Shown: positions 11,101 through 22,590 of the stretch, piece after piece
How the letters are laid out: each line of letters opens with the position of its first letter
Numbering within the stretch: position 1 is the first letter of the stretch
From: Datisca glomerata
Lineage: Eukaryota > Streptophyta > Magnoliopsida > Cucurbitales > Datiscaceae
Direction of reading: 5' to 3'
Length of the DNA stretch: 64,000 nt
Assembly: GCA_003255025.1 (NCBI GenBank)
Contig: QANY01002371.1
Coordinates: forward strand, 1,550,001 to 1,614,000
The notes under the pieces: model-generated
Databases searched by the model: none
Told to the model about the DNA's origin: nothing
Seen by the model: only the letters and a program-made list of their open reading frames with translations
Position numbers and translations under genes: made by a program

Positions 11101-13257
11101 TCCAAAGGTACATTACTTGTTACTAAAGCCTATTATGTGATTGACTCTACTTTTTCGTGGATTGTAGGCTCTACAACCACTAACCATTTTTTATTTTTCC
11201 TACATGAGTTCAGGAAAAGTAGAAGGCTTAACGAGGGCGAGTTCAGCTTCCGTTAGGGAATGAAGCACTAGTATCGACAGTATTAGTTGGAGCTATTAAA
11301 TTATTATTTGTAAACAATTATTTGGTTTTGCGTGATGTTTAAAGGTTGAAGTCTGATTCATTCGATATAACCTACTTGTGGCACTTGCATCTTGGTCACA
11401 TTAGTCCAGACAAGATTAAACGACTCACAAAAGATGGTCCATTGTAAACTTTAAGTGTGAGATCACTACCCACATGTGAATCCTGCATAGAAGGTAAAAT
11501 GACCAAAAGACCATTTTTAGTGAAGGGTGAAAGAGTCATTCAATGCCTCGAACTCGTACATAGTGATGTATGTGGGCCATTAAATATCCAAGCAAGTGGA
11601 GGTTATGAATATTTTGTAACATTTACATATGACTACTCACATTTGGTCGTGTTTATCTAATGCGCCAATAGTGGAACCTTTGAAAAGTTCAAAGAGTACA
11701 AGGCTATGGTTGAGAAGCTATTAGAGAAACAAATCAAAACACTACGATCCTATCGTGGCGAAAAATAATTGCTAGGAGAGTTCGAATACTTTCTTAAGGA
11801 TGAAAGTATTCTTTCTTAGCTTAAAACACCTGACACTCCAGAACAGAATGGTGTGTCAGAGAGAATGAATCAAATTCTATTTGATATGGTTAGATCCATG
11901 ATGAATTATTCATCCCTCTCAAATTCGTTCTGAAAATATCATTGGAAATAACGACACATATTCTGAACCAAGTTTCATCAAAGACGGTGCCTAGTACAAC
12001 ATATGAAAGATAGAGTGGACAACAGTTATCCGTAAGCCACTTTAGGATATGGGGATGCCTGGCACGCGTATTGAGATTGAAAAGAGGTACGTTGGCCAGC
12101 TGATCAAAATTATGCCTGTTTGTAGGATATCCCAAGGTAACGAAGGGATATGTCTTTTATAGTCCAACTGACAAGAAACTACTCGTCAGCATGAATGCGC
12201 ATTTTCTTGAAGACGACTACATAAGAAGTGTGAGCCGAGAAACACACTTGTGCTAGAGGAATTATTGAGTGAGAGGACACTGAATCTCAATCAGGACTTG
12301 TTTCCGATTCAATAATGAAAGAACCACAGCAGGAGCCGAAGCCTACAGAGCCTCGACGTCGCGGGAGGGTTGTGAGACAACCTAACTAGTACATTTCTTA
12401 TGGAGATGCATTGACCGTAGTCTCATATAAGGATCATGATGAACTTGTTTCCTACTCGTAGGTCATGGCTGGTCCTAAAGCAAACCTATGACAAGACGTT
12501 ATGAACGTAGAGATACAATCGATGTACTCGAACAGAGTCTGGAAGCTTGTAAATCCTTCTGAAGGAGTAAACTCGTAGGGTGTAAATGGATTTATAAGAA
12601 AAAGAGAGCACCAGATAGGAATATGGACACATTCAAAGCTAAGCTTGTAGTCAAATGCTACACCCAATAGGAAGATATTGACTATGATGATACCTTCTCG
12701 CAGGTGGCTATGCTTAAATTCATCTAAATCCTCATGTCCATTGATGCTGCCCTCGATTATGAAATCTGGCATATGGACGTCAAGACTGCTTTTCTAAATA
12801 TCAATCTTAAATAGCACATTTATATGGCTCAGCGAGACGGGTTCATGGAGAAAGACCAAGAGGGTAAGATTTGTGAACTGTTGAAGTCCATTTACAGACT
12901 TAAGCAAGCGTCATGTTCATGGAATATTAGATTCGACAAAACTGTAAAGAACTTCAGTTTTGAGCAGTTATTGGACGAACCTTGTGTGTATAAGCTGATA
13001 CACGAAGGGAATATGATTTTTCTGCTTTTGTACGTGGTCGATATTCTACTCATTGGGAATGATGTAGGAAAATTATTTGATGTCAAGATTTGGCTTGCAA
13101 AGTAATTTGATATGAAAGATCTTGGAGAAACTGCTTTTGTCCTAGGTATTTAGATCTTTCGGGATCAGAAGAACGGACAATTAACACTGTCCCAAGTATC
13201 ATATATTGATAAGGTGATTGATTGCTTCAGTATGCAAGACTCCAAGAAGGGATAACT
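11100..13257 (+). pseudogene. copia A pol (protease, integrase, RT), degenerate and cut off
   Basis: Protease: WIVGSTTTNHF near 11,160, where family members have W..DSGAT.H, so the catalytic Asp is lost. Integrase: a zinc-binding region with LWHLHLGHISPDKIKRL and CESCIEGKMTKRPF (11,380-11,510), then GGYEYFVTFTYDYS (11,600), where the DDYS Asp pair reads YDY. RT: DVKTAFLN (12,780), SIYRLKQAS (12,890), YVVDILL at 13,030 where YVDD is expected, then LWLAK*FDMKDLGE. Homology ends at 13,257 in RT. Many frames are closed by stops. Confidence 0.9.
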
Positions 13258-13670
13258 TTAAAATGAGTATTTTTTACTTTTAACATTAAAACCAACAAAG
13301 ATTTGGATTATGATTTGTAGTCTCCTATTTTGATTTGTATTACAAATCTATATAAATATGGATTCCAAATCCAATTATGTGGTGGGTTCCACGTAAATTT
13401 TTTAATCTAATTTTAATAAACATAAATTTAGATTATATATCTAAATTCTTAGGATTTATAATCTAAATCTACCAAGTAAACATGTTATTAGTTTCTTTAA
13501 AAGATTAAAAAACGTTTCTAATAAACAAAAAATGTGAGAGAGATTAAATTGATCTAATTAATAGTGTAAGGATTAAAATTATCATTTATGAAATGCATAG
13601 GCATGATTTCCATAAATTTAAAATTATATGGATGTTTATTACATTTTAGTCTAAAAAATAAGACACAGAA
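13258..13670. other. Intergenic AT-rich DNA between copia A and CKS1
   Basis: No gene is seen. The region holds repeated AAATCTA / TAGATTT words and an ATTTAGATTATATATCTAAAT near-palindrome at about 13,430-13,450. It separates the broken copia end from the CKS1 5' region. Confidence 0.5.
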
Positions 13671-14022
13671 TTGTATGTACATATTAAACTGGGATGGAAA
13701 CGGGAAATAACCCCCGTACCGCCCATCCCATTGACATCCTCACGTTTGTTCAGGAACTTTTTTTTAGGCCAGGTTTATTTTCGCTCCCGTTCAAGTCCCT
13801 TCTTTTTAGGCCAAGTTAACATTTCACTCCCGTTCAACACTCTCTGCAGGTATGATTCGCACGAATTCATTTCATTTCTCCTTTTCTACTTCCTGCCTTA
13901 ATTTAATTTATTCGAATTGATTTTTCATCTGCTCCTCGAAATTGTTCGATATCCAGATTTCGAGTTTAAAGAAGCATTAGACCTAGTAATCTTCTTGAGA
14001 ATCAAAGATTAGTTACTAAGTG
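13671..14022 (+). promoter_or_regulatory. CKS1 5' flank and probable 5' UTR
   Basis: The sequence becomes GC-richer and pyrimidine-rich toward the CKS1 start, with a duplicated block. TTTTTTTAGGCCAGGTTTATTTTCGCTCCCGTTCA (13,760-13,792) is partly repeated as CTTTTTAGGCCAAGTTAACATTTCACTCCCGTTCA (13,803-13,837). No clear TATA box is visible. The exact transcription start is not determinable here. Confidence 0.4.
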
Positions 14023-14947
14023 ATGGGTCAGATCCAGTACTCCGAGAAGTACTTCGATGACACTTATGAGTACAGGTTCCGTAATCTCTCCTCGTTTCCG
14101 TAGTTAATTCGTTCAATTTCTTATTCATCTTCTTGTATTTCATTCTGGTCACTTTCTTTATATCTTTATTCGGTTTTTGTGTAATTTCACCTGGTAGGCA
14201 TGTTGTACTTCCTCCTGAAGTGGCAAAGCTGCTCCCCAAGAATCGTCTTCTGTCAGAGGTATGTAATTTTTAGGGTTTTTATGAATCTCATGATTTTATC
14301 GATATAGTTACATTCTGTTGTTGAATAATGTTTGTTCGTATCCTGGAGAATAATTGACTTGGAAACTCTGAATCTGATATACTTCAATTCCTAACCTCCT
14401 GCTGTCATGCATGTAATTTAGAGTTTAGTATTTTGTCGATAAAAGCAATTATTTCAGCTTGGTACAAATTGAATGATTTTATCTGTCTGATAGTGGAGAA
14501 AATTGAAGGAAAATGTGTTGGCTAGTTACTCCATGTATTAGAAACAGCCATTTCTTCGAGCATGCTTTTGTTTCATCCTTTTTGGGCCATTTTTTCTTTT
14601 CTTTTCTTCTTTGTTTGTTTTTCTTTTAGTGGAGGCTGGAGGGTGGGGTTGTTATCTGTTATATTGTGGAGAAAAATGAAGTAGAAGGAAATTGGCTATA
14701 TTATACTTCACTGCTTTAGACATCCATTTCTTTTATCATCCTATTGTTAACTTTTTCTAACATCCAGATTCTAAATTGAACGTTTTGCTTACAGACTGAA
14801 TGGCGAGCGATTGGAGTTCAGCAGAGCCGCGGGTGGGTGCACTACGCTATCCATCGTCCTGAGCCACACATTATGCTATTCAGAAGGCCTCTTAACTATC
14901 AACAACAGCAAGAGAACCAAGCTCAGCAGAACTTACTTGTTAAATGA
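14023..14947 (+). CDS. CKS1: Cyclin-dependent kinase regulatory subunit (CKS1)
   Basis: Three coding exons (14,023-14,075; 14,198-14,258; 14,795-14,947) join in frame to give 88 residues, the usual plant CKS length. The protein starts [17 protein letters not shown], and the diagnostic beta-hinge motif HRPEPH is at residues 58-63, followed by IMLFRRPL. The C-terminal tail is Gln-rich. CKS proteins bind CDK and phosphorylated substrates and are needed for cell-cycle transitions in the nucleus and cytoplasm. Introns are 122 and 536 bp with GT-AG ends. The first donor (AG/GTTCCG) is weak but is the only one that preserves the protein. The gene has no stop or frame damage and is the first clearly intact host gene in the window. 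Its 3' UTR probably extends several hundred bases. Confidence 0.96.
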
Positions 14948-15861
14948 TGGCTTCACTTGCTAAGAAATGGATGATATGTTCGAAATAGTTGCTTGTTATA
15001 TGGTTTTTTGGAAACCGTTCTACACCTTAATGTTGGTAATTACTCCTCGTTTCTTACCTGTGGACTTCCTCCCTCTTCTGTCATTTTCATCAACTCTTAG
15101 TCTGTTTGCACTCCTTACCTGCATATATGTTGGCTTACTCTTGTACAATAGTTGATGGTTCGAAACGAGAAGCCAATCACGGACTTGTGGGTTTCTTTTC
15201 ATCTTCTGTGTGTGATCTGCTAGTTTCTAATATGGAGAACACAAATTGGGATATTATCTGTTTGTTGTCTGTCTTTCCTTTTCAAATTTCAAGCACATTT
15301 TTTAATGCTGATTTTAAGCGAATGATTTGTCACTTTGCTTGTTTTGGTGACTGATATTATTCTGAACCTGGGGCCTGTGACCCTTTTGCATTTGACATCC
15401 AATTGAAAACGAAACCCACTTTTGCTACTTGTTGCTAATCATCTTGTGTGAGATTGAAAGTATTTAAACAGATAGAAACTGTAATTCCGTTGCCAACTCT
15501 GTTAATTTAGCTCTCCAAACAAAAGCAGAATCATTTAAAGAAAACCCGACAGATGAATTTGTTCCTTTGAAGCACATTACGGTCTAGTTATACACTCTTA
15601 TATTGAATTAAAAACAAATTATTCAAATTATAAGTTAGATACAATGCAGGGATTGATATTTTGATTACTCTTGAAGATTGTACTGCATTAGCATCAGCAA
15701 TAATGGAGTTCATCACATACTCAGATCAGCCGCCGTGGAACTGGCTCTGGAAGCGGTCTTAAAAGTTAGAAAAATACATTTTGAAAGGAAGAGAGACCCA
15801 AATGAGAATTCATACATTTTGAAAAAGTCAACGCATGGCTTTTGTAAAGTTAAGATTTTTT
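14948..15861 (+). other. CKS1 3' region and intergenic DNA
   Basis: The first 400 bases are T-rich, typical of a plant 3' UTR and downstream region. Short open frames on both strands have no recognisable content. No gene is seen between here and the MULE start at about 15,862. Confidence 0.5.
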
Positions 15862-15916
15862 GCTAGACTAAATCCTAGACAAACTATTTTGTAGAATTAT
15901 ACACGTTTCCTAATTT

Positions 15917-16310
15917 TTGCTTATCACGAACTCATGTCCACATTTTTTTTCACTTTTTCACTTTTTTTCTCACTGCTCTTTTTACAAACTGTTCAATCAA
16001 ATGTCAGTCTATTTCACTCAACACTCAAAACCTCCCATTCACCTCATTTCAATTTCTTCGTTTTTTCATTTTTTCTGCTTCTTCTTTGACTTCTTCTTCG
16101 TCTTCTTCGTCTTCTTCTTTCATCCTGCAACAACAAATGATTGTTTTCTTCTTTCTAGAACAGGTATAAGTTTTTTGTTTTCTTCTTTCTGGAACATGTA
16201 TAGGTTTTGTTTTCTTTTTTTTGGAAAGCTTGAATTTTCATGGGTTTTTCTTTGTTCATGAGTTTTTCGGGAATGAGTTTATTTATTTTCTTCTTTCTGG
16301 AATGTTGTTT
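15917..16310 (+). promoter_or_regulatory. CT-rich 5' region of MULE copy 1
   Basis: A pyrimidine-rich stretch (CTTCTTCTTTGACTTCTTC..., repeated TTTTCTTCTTTCTGGAACATG) is shared with copy 2 at about 47,860-48,240. It gives long but meaningless Phe/Ser-rich open frames. Position at the element start, upstream of the transposase, suggests it holds promoter or leader sequence. No specific box can be assigned. Confidence 0.45.
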
Positions 16311-16311
16311 G

Positions 16312-16790
16312 AAGTTCATGTAGTGTACATGATCACTACAATATGATAGTGTAGTGTAAACGAGGACTACACGAGCCTCGTGTATCCCTCGTGTACAATT
16401 CACGCAGGGTATATGATTCTCGTGTAGACTACACGATCATTGTGTAGTATATCAGGAACTTCTTCAGCAGTTCACGATGCACTACAAAAGCATCGAGTAG
16501 AATCTATTACACTGTACGATCATCGTATAATATCATCGTGTAGTGTAAAGGATGACTACATGATGATCATGTACTTCTCGTGTACACTACGCGATTACAC
16601 TACATGATACTCATGTAGTCCTCTTGTACACTACACGATGATTGTGTAGTCATCGTGTAGCACCTATTTACAGTACATGAGGTCTACACGATCAACGTAT
16701 AGTCATCATGTAATGTACACGATGGCCATGAAGGCCTCGTGTACACTACACTATGGATACACGATCATCGTGTAATATTCTATTTCATTA
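16312..16790. repeat. CTACACGA-type repeat cluster, MULE copy 1, 5' end
   Basis: Dozens of degenerate copies of CTACACGA and TCGTGTAG, mostly spaced 8-20 bp and in both orientations, for example CACTACACGATGATTGTGTAG. The cluster corresponds to 48,245-48,745 in copy 2. It lies between the CT-rich end and the transposase start. Confidence 0.9.
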
Positions 16791-17164
16791 TGTATTCTTC
16801 TTTTATTGACTTCCTTCATTGATGTATATACAGATATGTCTAAAGTTTGAATTTTTGTAACCCATGATGGAGATTGGGTGAAAATGGTACAACATGGTCT
16901 TTTAATGGAGAGAATACCAAATTATTGAAGATATTAACTAACTGGACTTACCACGAGCTACCAGGTATATTGCATGAAGAATTCTAAATAGACCCTTCAA
17001 ATTATGATATGTCCATCAAATTTCTTCATAGAATCCATGTCCCCTACCCTCCTGCTGAAATTTTAAATGATAGAAATTTACAGTTCTTTGTTAAGAAAAA
17101 TGGATCAGAATCACTTCGAACTCTATTATTTGTAAGTACCAAGCCTAAATTTTTTTCATCTCAA

Positions 17165-17250
17165 AGCTGGGTTCCTGAAACCACAATGTCATAATAACAT
17201 CGGGTTCCTGAAACTACGGGGTTATATCAAAGTTGGGTTCCTGAAACCAC
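17165..17250 (+). repeat. Triplicated GGGTTCCTGAAAC unit in the transposase N-region
   Basis: Three copies (about 17,169, 17,202 and 17,237) of GGGTTCCTGAAAC followed by CAC or TAC occur 33-35 bp apart, encoding repeated VPETT. This short internal tandem duplication is within the MULE transposase remnant. Confidence 0.75.
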
Positions 17251-18091
17251 AATTACACAACAACCTCTATATGAAAGCAATCCTCGCTTTGAGATTGTTG
17301 ATCATTTTGAAAGGATCTATCATTATGATGATATTTTTGGTCATGTTGATGGTGATGATGATGATGATTTTGATCAGGAAGCGTATAATGATGCAATTCG
17401 TGGAGATGACCATGATGAAGCCATCAGTGGAGACGACCATACAATAATTCCAGACTTGAATACTGGTCCCGAACCCGAGACCACCTGTCCATTACCATCA
17501 CAACCTGATTTGAATAAACAACGTCCTGGGTCCAGTGAGCAACAGGCTATTTGAATCAGCTTGTATCGGACACAATAAATGTGGATGAGTTGTACAGTGA
17601 TAAAGTCGAGTTGCTTAAGGTTGCTCGTATGATGGCTATCTAGAGAAATTTTGAATTTTGGATCTTCAAGTCAAACCAATCAATATTGGTATTTGTATGT
17701 GTTGAGAAAACATGCTAATGGAGGTTACAGGCCATGAAACTGTAAAATTGTCCATACTTCAAAGTTACAAAGTTCATCAATATACATACACGCACATTTG
17801 AAGTATTAAGACATGAACACCATCATGATGCATTTTTATTGATTGGTCATTCTATAAGGTCAAAATACACGGGTGTTGGACGTATATATAGGACAAAAGA
17901 CATAGTTGAAGATGTTTGGCTTGATTTCGGTGTCAACATAAGTTACCATAAGGCATGGAGGGCTAGGAAATATGCTTTGGAATTAGTTCAAGGGTCATTT
18001 GAAGATAACTATATGATGCTCCCAGCATATTGTCACATATTAGAATAAAAAAAATCTTGGTATTTATTTTTCATTTTTCCATCATAAGGTT

Positions 18092-18205
18092 TACATGATT
18101 ACTACACATTAATCGTGTAACCATAGTGTAGTGTACATGATGGTTACATGAACATCGTGTACACGTCATGTAGTCTATACGATAGGTACACATCATGTAC
18201 ACTTT
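18092..18205. repeat. CTACACGA-type repeats inside a transposase intron (copy 1)
   Basis: A smaller cluster (GATTACTACAC, ATCGTGTAACCATAGTGTAG, CATCGTGTACACGTC) occupies the intron that separates the DNA-binding region from the catalytic exon. The same cluster, in the same intron, is present in copy 3 at 1,585-1,720. Confidence 0.88.
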
Positions 18206-19504
18206 TTAGTCTATCGATTTTAATACAACAATATTAAATATTTTTCAGGGACAATAACACATATAGAGACTGATGAGTATGATCATTTTAAATATTTTTT
18301 CATGCCTCTTGAATCCTCTGTTCGTGGGTTTTTTAGCTGTATATGGCATGTCATTATTGTTGACGAGCTGCCTTAAAAGCCAAATACAAAGGAGTATTAT
18401 TTGTTGCTTCAACAAAGGATGAGAACAACAAAGTATATTCCATTGAATTTGGAGTTGCAGATTCAGAAAATAATGATTCATGGGAATGTTCTTCTGTAAA
18501 TTTCATGATGAAATCAGTGATCCGAAAGAATTGGTGTTTATATCCCACAGAGATACAAGTATACTAAATGTTGTACATGTTGTCTTTCCCAATGCGCTTC
18601 ATGGAGCTTGCACATTCCATATGAGCCAAAATATCAAATCAATTTATAAAAAAGAAGATGCGATCGCATTGTTTCTTAAAGCAGTAAAGGAATATCGTAT
18701 ATCAGAATTTGATCGACTAATGACTCATTTTACATTTGCATTTCCGGCAATCTCACAATACATGTAAGTGAGGGGAGTTAAGATGTGGGCATGTTCCTGT
18801 TTTGATGGAAGGCGGTACAATATAATGACCATGAACATCGTGAAATGTTTGAATGAGATTTTGAAAGATGCTAGAAAGATTCTTATTACATACCTTCTAT
18901 GAACGATGGATGGTTTCCTATCAAGTCATTTTACATGTGACTTATTTGGGTTAAGACGGAGCTTGAAAATAAGCATCTCGCATCATGAATCATTATTTCT
19001 TTCAAGCATCCCGAGTTTCATGTCGTGGGTGGGAGGTAGGAAAGCAGTGGAAAACTTGCATCTTAAGACTTGTATGTGCTGAGAATTCGATCTTGATCAA
19101 ATTTCATTCAAGCATGAGTTGGCTTCCTGTCAGCAGCATAATATTTTTGCATACAATACGTGTTCGAGGTTCTATAAAAATAAGTCTCTAATTGCTGCGT
19201 ATGTGGAAAGAATACATCCTCTCATAGATCAAGTAGATTGGGTCATCAGCCAGGAGGTTCAAGAGAATGTGCTATTGCCACCTATAATGAGGGTGGCAAA
19301 GTGGAAGACCTAGGATAGAAAGAACTCCATCTAGAGGTGAGGAAGTAGTAAGAAGGAAGTGAAAACGTTGTGGCCAAATTCCTCTCTCTCAACGGGATGA
19401 CCAAGCCAATAAAATATAAACACTGAACTTTGAAAAATTTTAAATATTAATATAGAAAGAGGCTTGTGATTGTTATTTAATAATGTCATAAAGTTTAATT
19501 ATTA

Positions 19505-19670
19505 ATACGGAAGTCATTGTGTAGACTACAAGAAGCCTACACGATGCCCATGAAGTCATCATGTAGCTTACAAGAAGCCTATACGATGCCCATGAAGTTA
19601 TCGTGTAGCCTATAAGAAGCCTACACGATACCCGTGAAGTCATTGTGTAGCTTACAAGAAGCCTACAATA
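19505..19670. repeat. Tandem GTGTAGNNTACAAGAAGCC repeats between the two MULE genes
   Basis: About four tandem units of roughly 43 bp (AAGTCATTGTGTAG...TACAAGAAGCCTACACGATGCCCATG) lie between the 3' end of the transposase and the 3' end of the convergent peptidase gene. The copy 2 counterpart is 49,985-50,350. Confidence 0.88.
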
Positions 19671-20464
19671 AACATTTAGTAACCAAAACCAAGCATTCAA
19701 CAACATATAAAAATTTGGGCTGTAAAAAAACCATAAAATAAGTTGTAAAGAATACAAATCCAAGTTATAAAGAATACATATCCAGGTTATAAAGAATACA
19801 AAATTATTTTGGTACTACTTGTCCACATGCAAATAACTCAATTGCAATTTATCTTCGATATTCTGACATTTTCTTTTGAGTTATTTTTTGGAGATTCTTC
19901 CCATATGTAAGGGCTTCGACAAATTTAAGGGAGAATAAACCACAATCAAAGTTACAAAACACATTAAATGTAAAAATATAATTAAATAATATTTATGAAA
20001 CACCTTATAAGCATGGTGGACTTTAAATTTCACTTACCCGTTCGATTGTATGGACACTTCATGATCTGATATTTTCACTCATCTTTATGTTAAACCTCCT
20101 TTCTATTCTTATAAATGTTCATCATTTGAAGCAACGACGGACAATTTTCATATAAGGTTTCATTTTTTCAGGATACAAGGAGTGTTAATATGATATGTTC
20201 ATAGAGTTATAAATACGAATACACTGGCCATTCAAATCAAACTCCACCGTTATCCAATGACTTTTGCTCACATTCATTGAAAAGATAACCTTATCAGACT
20301 CTTCACAGTCCCTTCTAAAGTTCGTCTACAAGCCAAGGTTTGCGTACTAGAGTCAATCGCCAATGTCAATATCCCAACCCGAGGGATCTTGCTCAAACTC
20401 TTCCACTCGGCCAAGCAGGTTTCCCTGTAATGTCACAGTAAATATTTTAAAGTAATAAAAAATG

Positions 20465-20610
20465 ATCATGAAGACTACATGAAGTCTATACGCTGCCCGC
20501 AAAGGCCTCGTGTAGACTACATAAAGTCTACACGCAGCCTATGAAGGCCTCATGTAGACTACGTGAAGTCTACACGCTGCCCGTGAAAGCCTAATGTAGA
20601 CTACATGAAG
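20465..20610. repeat. Tandem CGTGTAGACTACATAAAGTCTACACG repeats in the C48 gene
   Basis: Three units of about 46 bp (CATGAAGTCTACACGCTGCCCGTGAAGGCCTCATGTAGACTA-like) lie within an intron of the peptidase gene. Confidence 0.85.
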
Positions 20611-20939
20611 TTCAAAAACATAAAAAAATTTACGTACTTGCAGAATCAAATCACCAACAGTGATTCTGATATGACGGTTGTACTCATACAAAACCCTCCC
20701 CATGAGCTCCAAGTATGCATCGATATGCTACAATGTAATAAAGATTACATAATATATTTATATTTATTTTAAATACCACATTAAAAAGATTATAAATAAC
20801 TGCTTACATCTAATTCAAGTCATTGATAATGTGAAGAGACTAGTTTTTTGAACCAGATATGGTAAACTGTGCAGAATCCATTTGTTACTTTCTCGTTCCT
20901 ATACAACGTAATTATAGATAAAAATTAGGTACACTATTG

Positions 20940-21022
20940 ATAATCATAGTGTATACTACACGATGTCTCAATGTAACCATCATGTATGCTACACAATGCC
21001 AGTGTAACCATCGTGTATCAGA
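20940..21022. repeat. Small CTACACGA-type cluster in the C48 gene
   Basis: Four or five degenerate units (GTGTATACTACACGATG, ACCATCGTGTATC) lie between the peptidase and linker exons. Confidence 0.8.
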
Positions 21023-21259
21023 ATAAGAAGTAAAATTACAGAACTTATTTTGCCCTTGGGGAGGTGAACCAGGCCTTAAAACGAGTTTCATCCTCTAAAG
21101 ATACATCATCAAATGGTTGAAAAGGTTTGAAGTTCGTTTTGGCGACGACTTTCTCATCAACTTTTTTCCTTCACTATTTATTCTTTTCAACTTGTTCGGT
21201 TTCTCAAGTAGGTGACTCTAAGATCTGAGATCTCTTTATCTTCCTCTTAATGAGATTAC

Positions 21260-21945
21260 CAAGGCAGACGAGGTCTTCTTCTTTTTCATCGTTGGACTGC
21301 TCCGTTGACCTAACTGAATCCATCAAGGCCGATATTATTGATGCAACCTTTTCTTCTTCTTTTTTTGTTTCTTCTTCTTCTTCGTTTATTTCTTCTTCTC
21401 CTTCTTTCTTTCTTCTAATTATTATTTTATCCACCTTCTTCCCTCCATTTTCTTCTTCTTTTTCTTCTGTTGTTTCTTCTTTTTAATGTTTTCTTCTTTC
21501 TCTTCTTTTTCTTCTTTTTCTTCTTCTTCTTTCTCATTCTCGTTTTATTGTTCCTTCTCTTCATCTACCTCCTCTTTATTACCTTTATCTATTTTTTATT
21601 TCTCTTATTGTCCTTCTTTTTCTTCATCTTCTTTCTCTTATTCTTGTCCTTCTTTTTCTTCCTTCTCCACTCCTCTTCTTTTTCTTCTTCTTCTTTCTCT
21701 TCCTTCTAATCTTCTTTTTCTTATTTTTCCTTCTCTTCCTTCTCCTATTCTTTTTCTTCTCCTACCTTCTCTTCTTATTTTTCTTCTTCTTTTTCCTTCT
21801 CTACCTTCTCTTCTTCTTTTTCATCCTTCTCTTCTTCCTCTTTTTCATCATTCCTTCTTCTTCATTATTTTTCTCTTCCTTCTCTCCTTTTTTATTCATT
21901 TTTCTCTTTTTCTTTCTCTGTCTCCATCTCCTCCCCAACGCTAGC
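21260..21945 (-). repeat. Homopyrimidine (CTT/TTC)n-rich tract encoding a Glu/Lys-rich linker on the minus strand
   Basis: About 690 bases are almost pure pyrimidine on the plus strand. Read on minus they give a Glu/Lys-rich charged linker (for example KKEGEEEINEEEEETKKEEE). Its counterpart in copy 2 is 50,905-51,370. The long Ser/Phe-rich plus-strand frames here are artefacts of this composition. Confidence 0.85.
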
Positions 21946-22304
21946 CATCATCGTGGTAGATCGAGAGAAAAATGAGTAATCATCCATCCTCGATGTTACC
22001 AGATGATCCATCAAAAATTTAATTTAAGAAATCACAAATAAAATGTCTGATTGCATGGACACAATCTTCTTGTCCATTGAAGTGATCTGTTGGTTCATTC
22101 CAATCAAACATTTATTCACACAATCCACATTCTTCTTCTCTGGTTTTTCAATGGCCTCCTCCTCAGACATTTTTCTCTTCTTCTTCTTCTCCTCTCCCTT
22201 TTCAATGGCTTCATCCTCCTCATTATCGTCCTCTTCTACCCATGGTAAGGGTGACTGAGGCGTCGACTAAAAAATATGTAATATAAATCATATTAACCAG
22301 TTAA

Positions 22305-22590
22305 AGGATGACTACACGGACCTCGTGTGTCAATCGTGTTGACTACATGATGGTTAAATGGTCCACGTGTAGTAATCGTGTAAACTACACAATGATTACA
22401 CAGGATCAATGTAACCATCGTGTAGTCTACACGGTTACTACACGAGATTAGTGTAACCATCATGTAGTCCACACGATGACTACCCAAGGTCAGTTAAACC
22501 ATCGTGTAGTCTACACGAAGACTACACTAGGCCAGTGTAACCATCATATTGTCTTCATGATGGCTACACGATGTCCGTGTACACTAAGAA
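22305..22590. repeat. CTACACGA-type repeat cluster between linker and DUF1985 exons
   Basis: Eight or more units of about 35-45 bp (GTGTAACCATCGTGTAGTCTACACG...) occur in tandem. The copy 2 counterpart is 51,790-52,015. Confidence 0.9.

Larger units (their letters stand above)
3328..13257 (+). mobile_element. Ty1/copia retrotransposon A, 3'-truncated, with hAT nested inside
   Basis: The order is 5' LTR (3,328-5,187), primer binding site, long noncoding leader, gag (from 10,277), then protease, integrase and reverse transcriptase up to 13,257. The leader is split by a complete hAT transposon (6,061-9,405, with 8-bp duplicated target). Removing that transposon restores one continuous leader of about 1.7 kb. 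Copia homology stops inside the RT domain just after a YIDKVI...MQDSKKG segment. RNase H, polypurine tract and 3' LTR are therefore absent. All genes carry stops. Domain order INT before RT marks it as copia and not gypsy. Confidence 0.85.
16830..19420 (+). pseudogene. MURA-type MULE transposase, degenerate (copy 1)
   Basis: Parts in order: an N-terminal segment GDWVKMVQHG (16,870) and PPAEILNDRNLQFF (about 17,045-17,087); a D-rich linker (17,330-17,460); a MuDR-type DNA-binding region (17,560-18,048) with INVDELYSDKVELLKVARM and RTFEVLRHEHHHDAF; an intron with repeats ending in TTTTTCAG at 18,249. The DDE region then reads ETDEYDHFKYFF, HVIIVD (first Asp kept), then, after a frame shift, DSENNDSWEWFFCKF, VFISHRD (usual ISDRH, so second Asp is His) and FPNALHGACTFHMSQN. 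A damaged SWIM finger follows (about 19,060-19,130, CMC...FKH), then a C-terminal basic region. Stops and shifts are numerous. Confidence 0.9.

Noticed and set aside
16312..16790. CRISPR-like array of short repeats
   Set aside because: Repeats are degenerate, in both orientations, lack regular unique spacers, and this is plant nuclear DNA.
21470..21944. Long Phe/Ser/Leu-rich open frames on the plus strand
   Set aside because: They are translations of a homopyrimidine tract; the minus strand holds the meaningful acidic linker.
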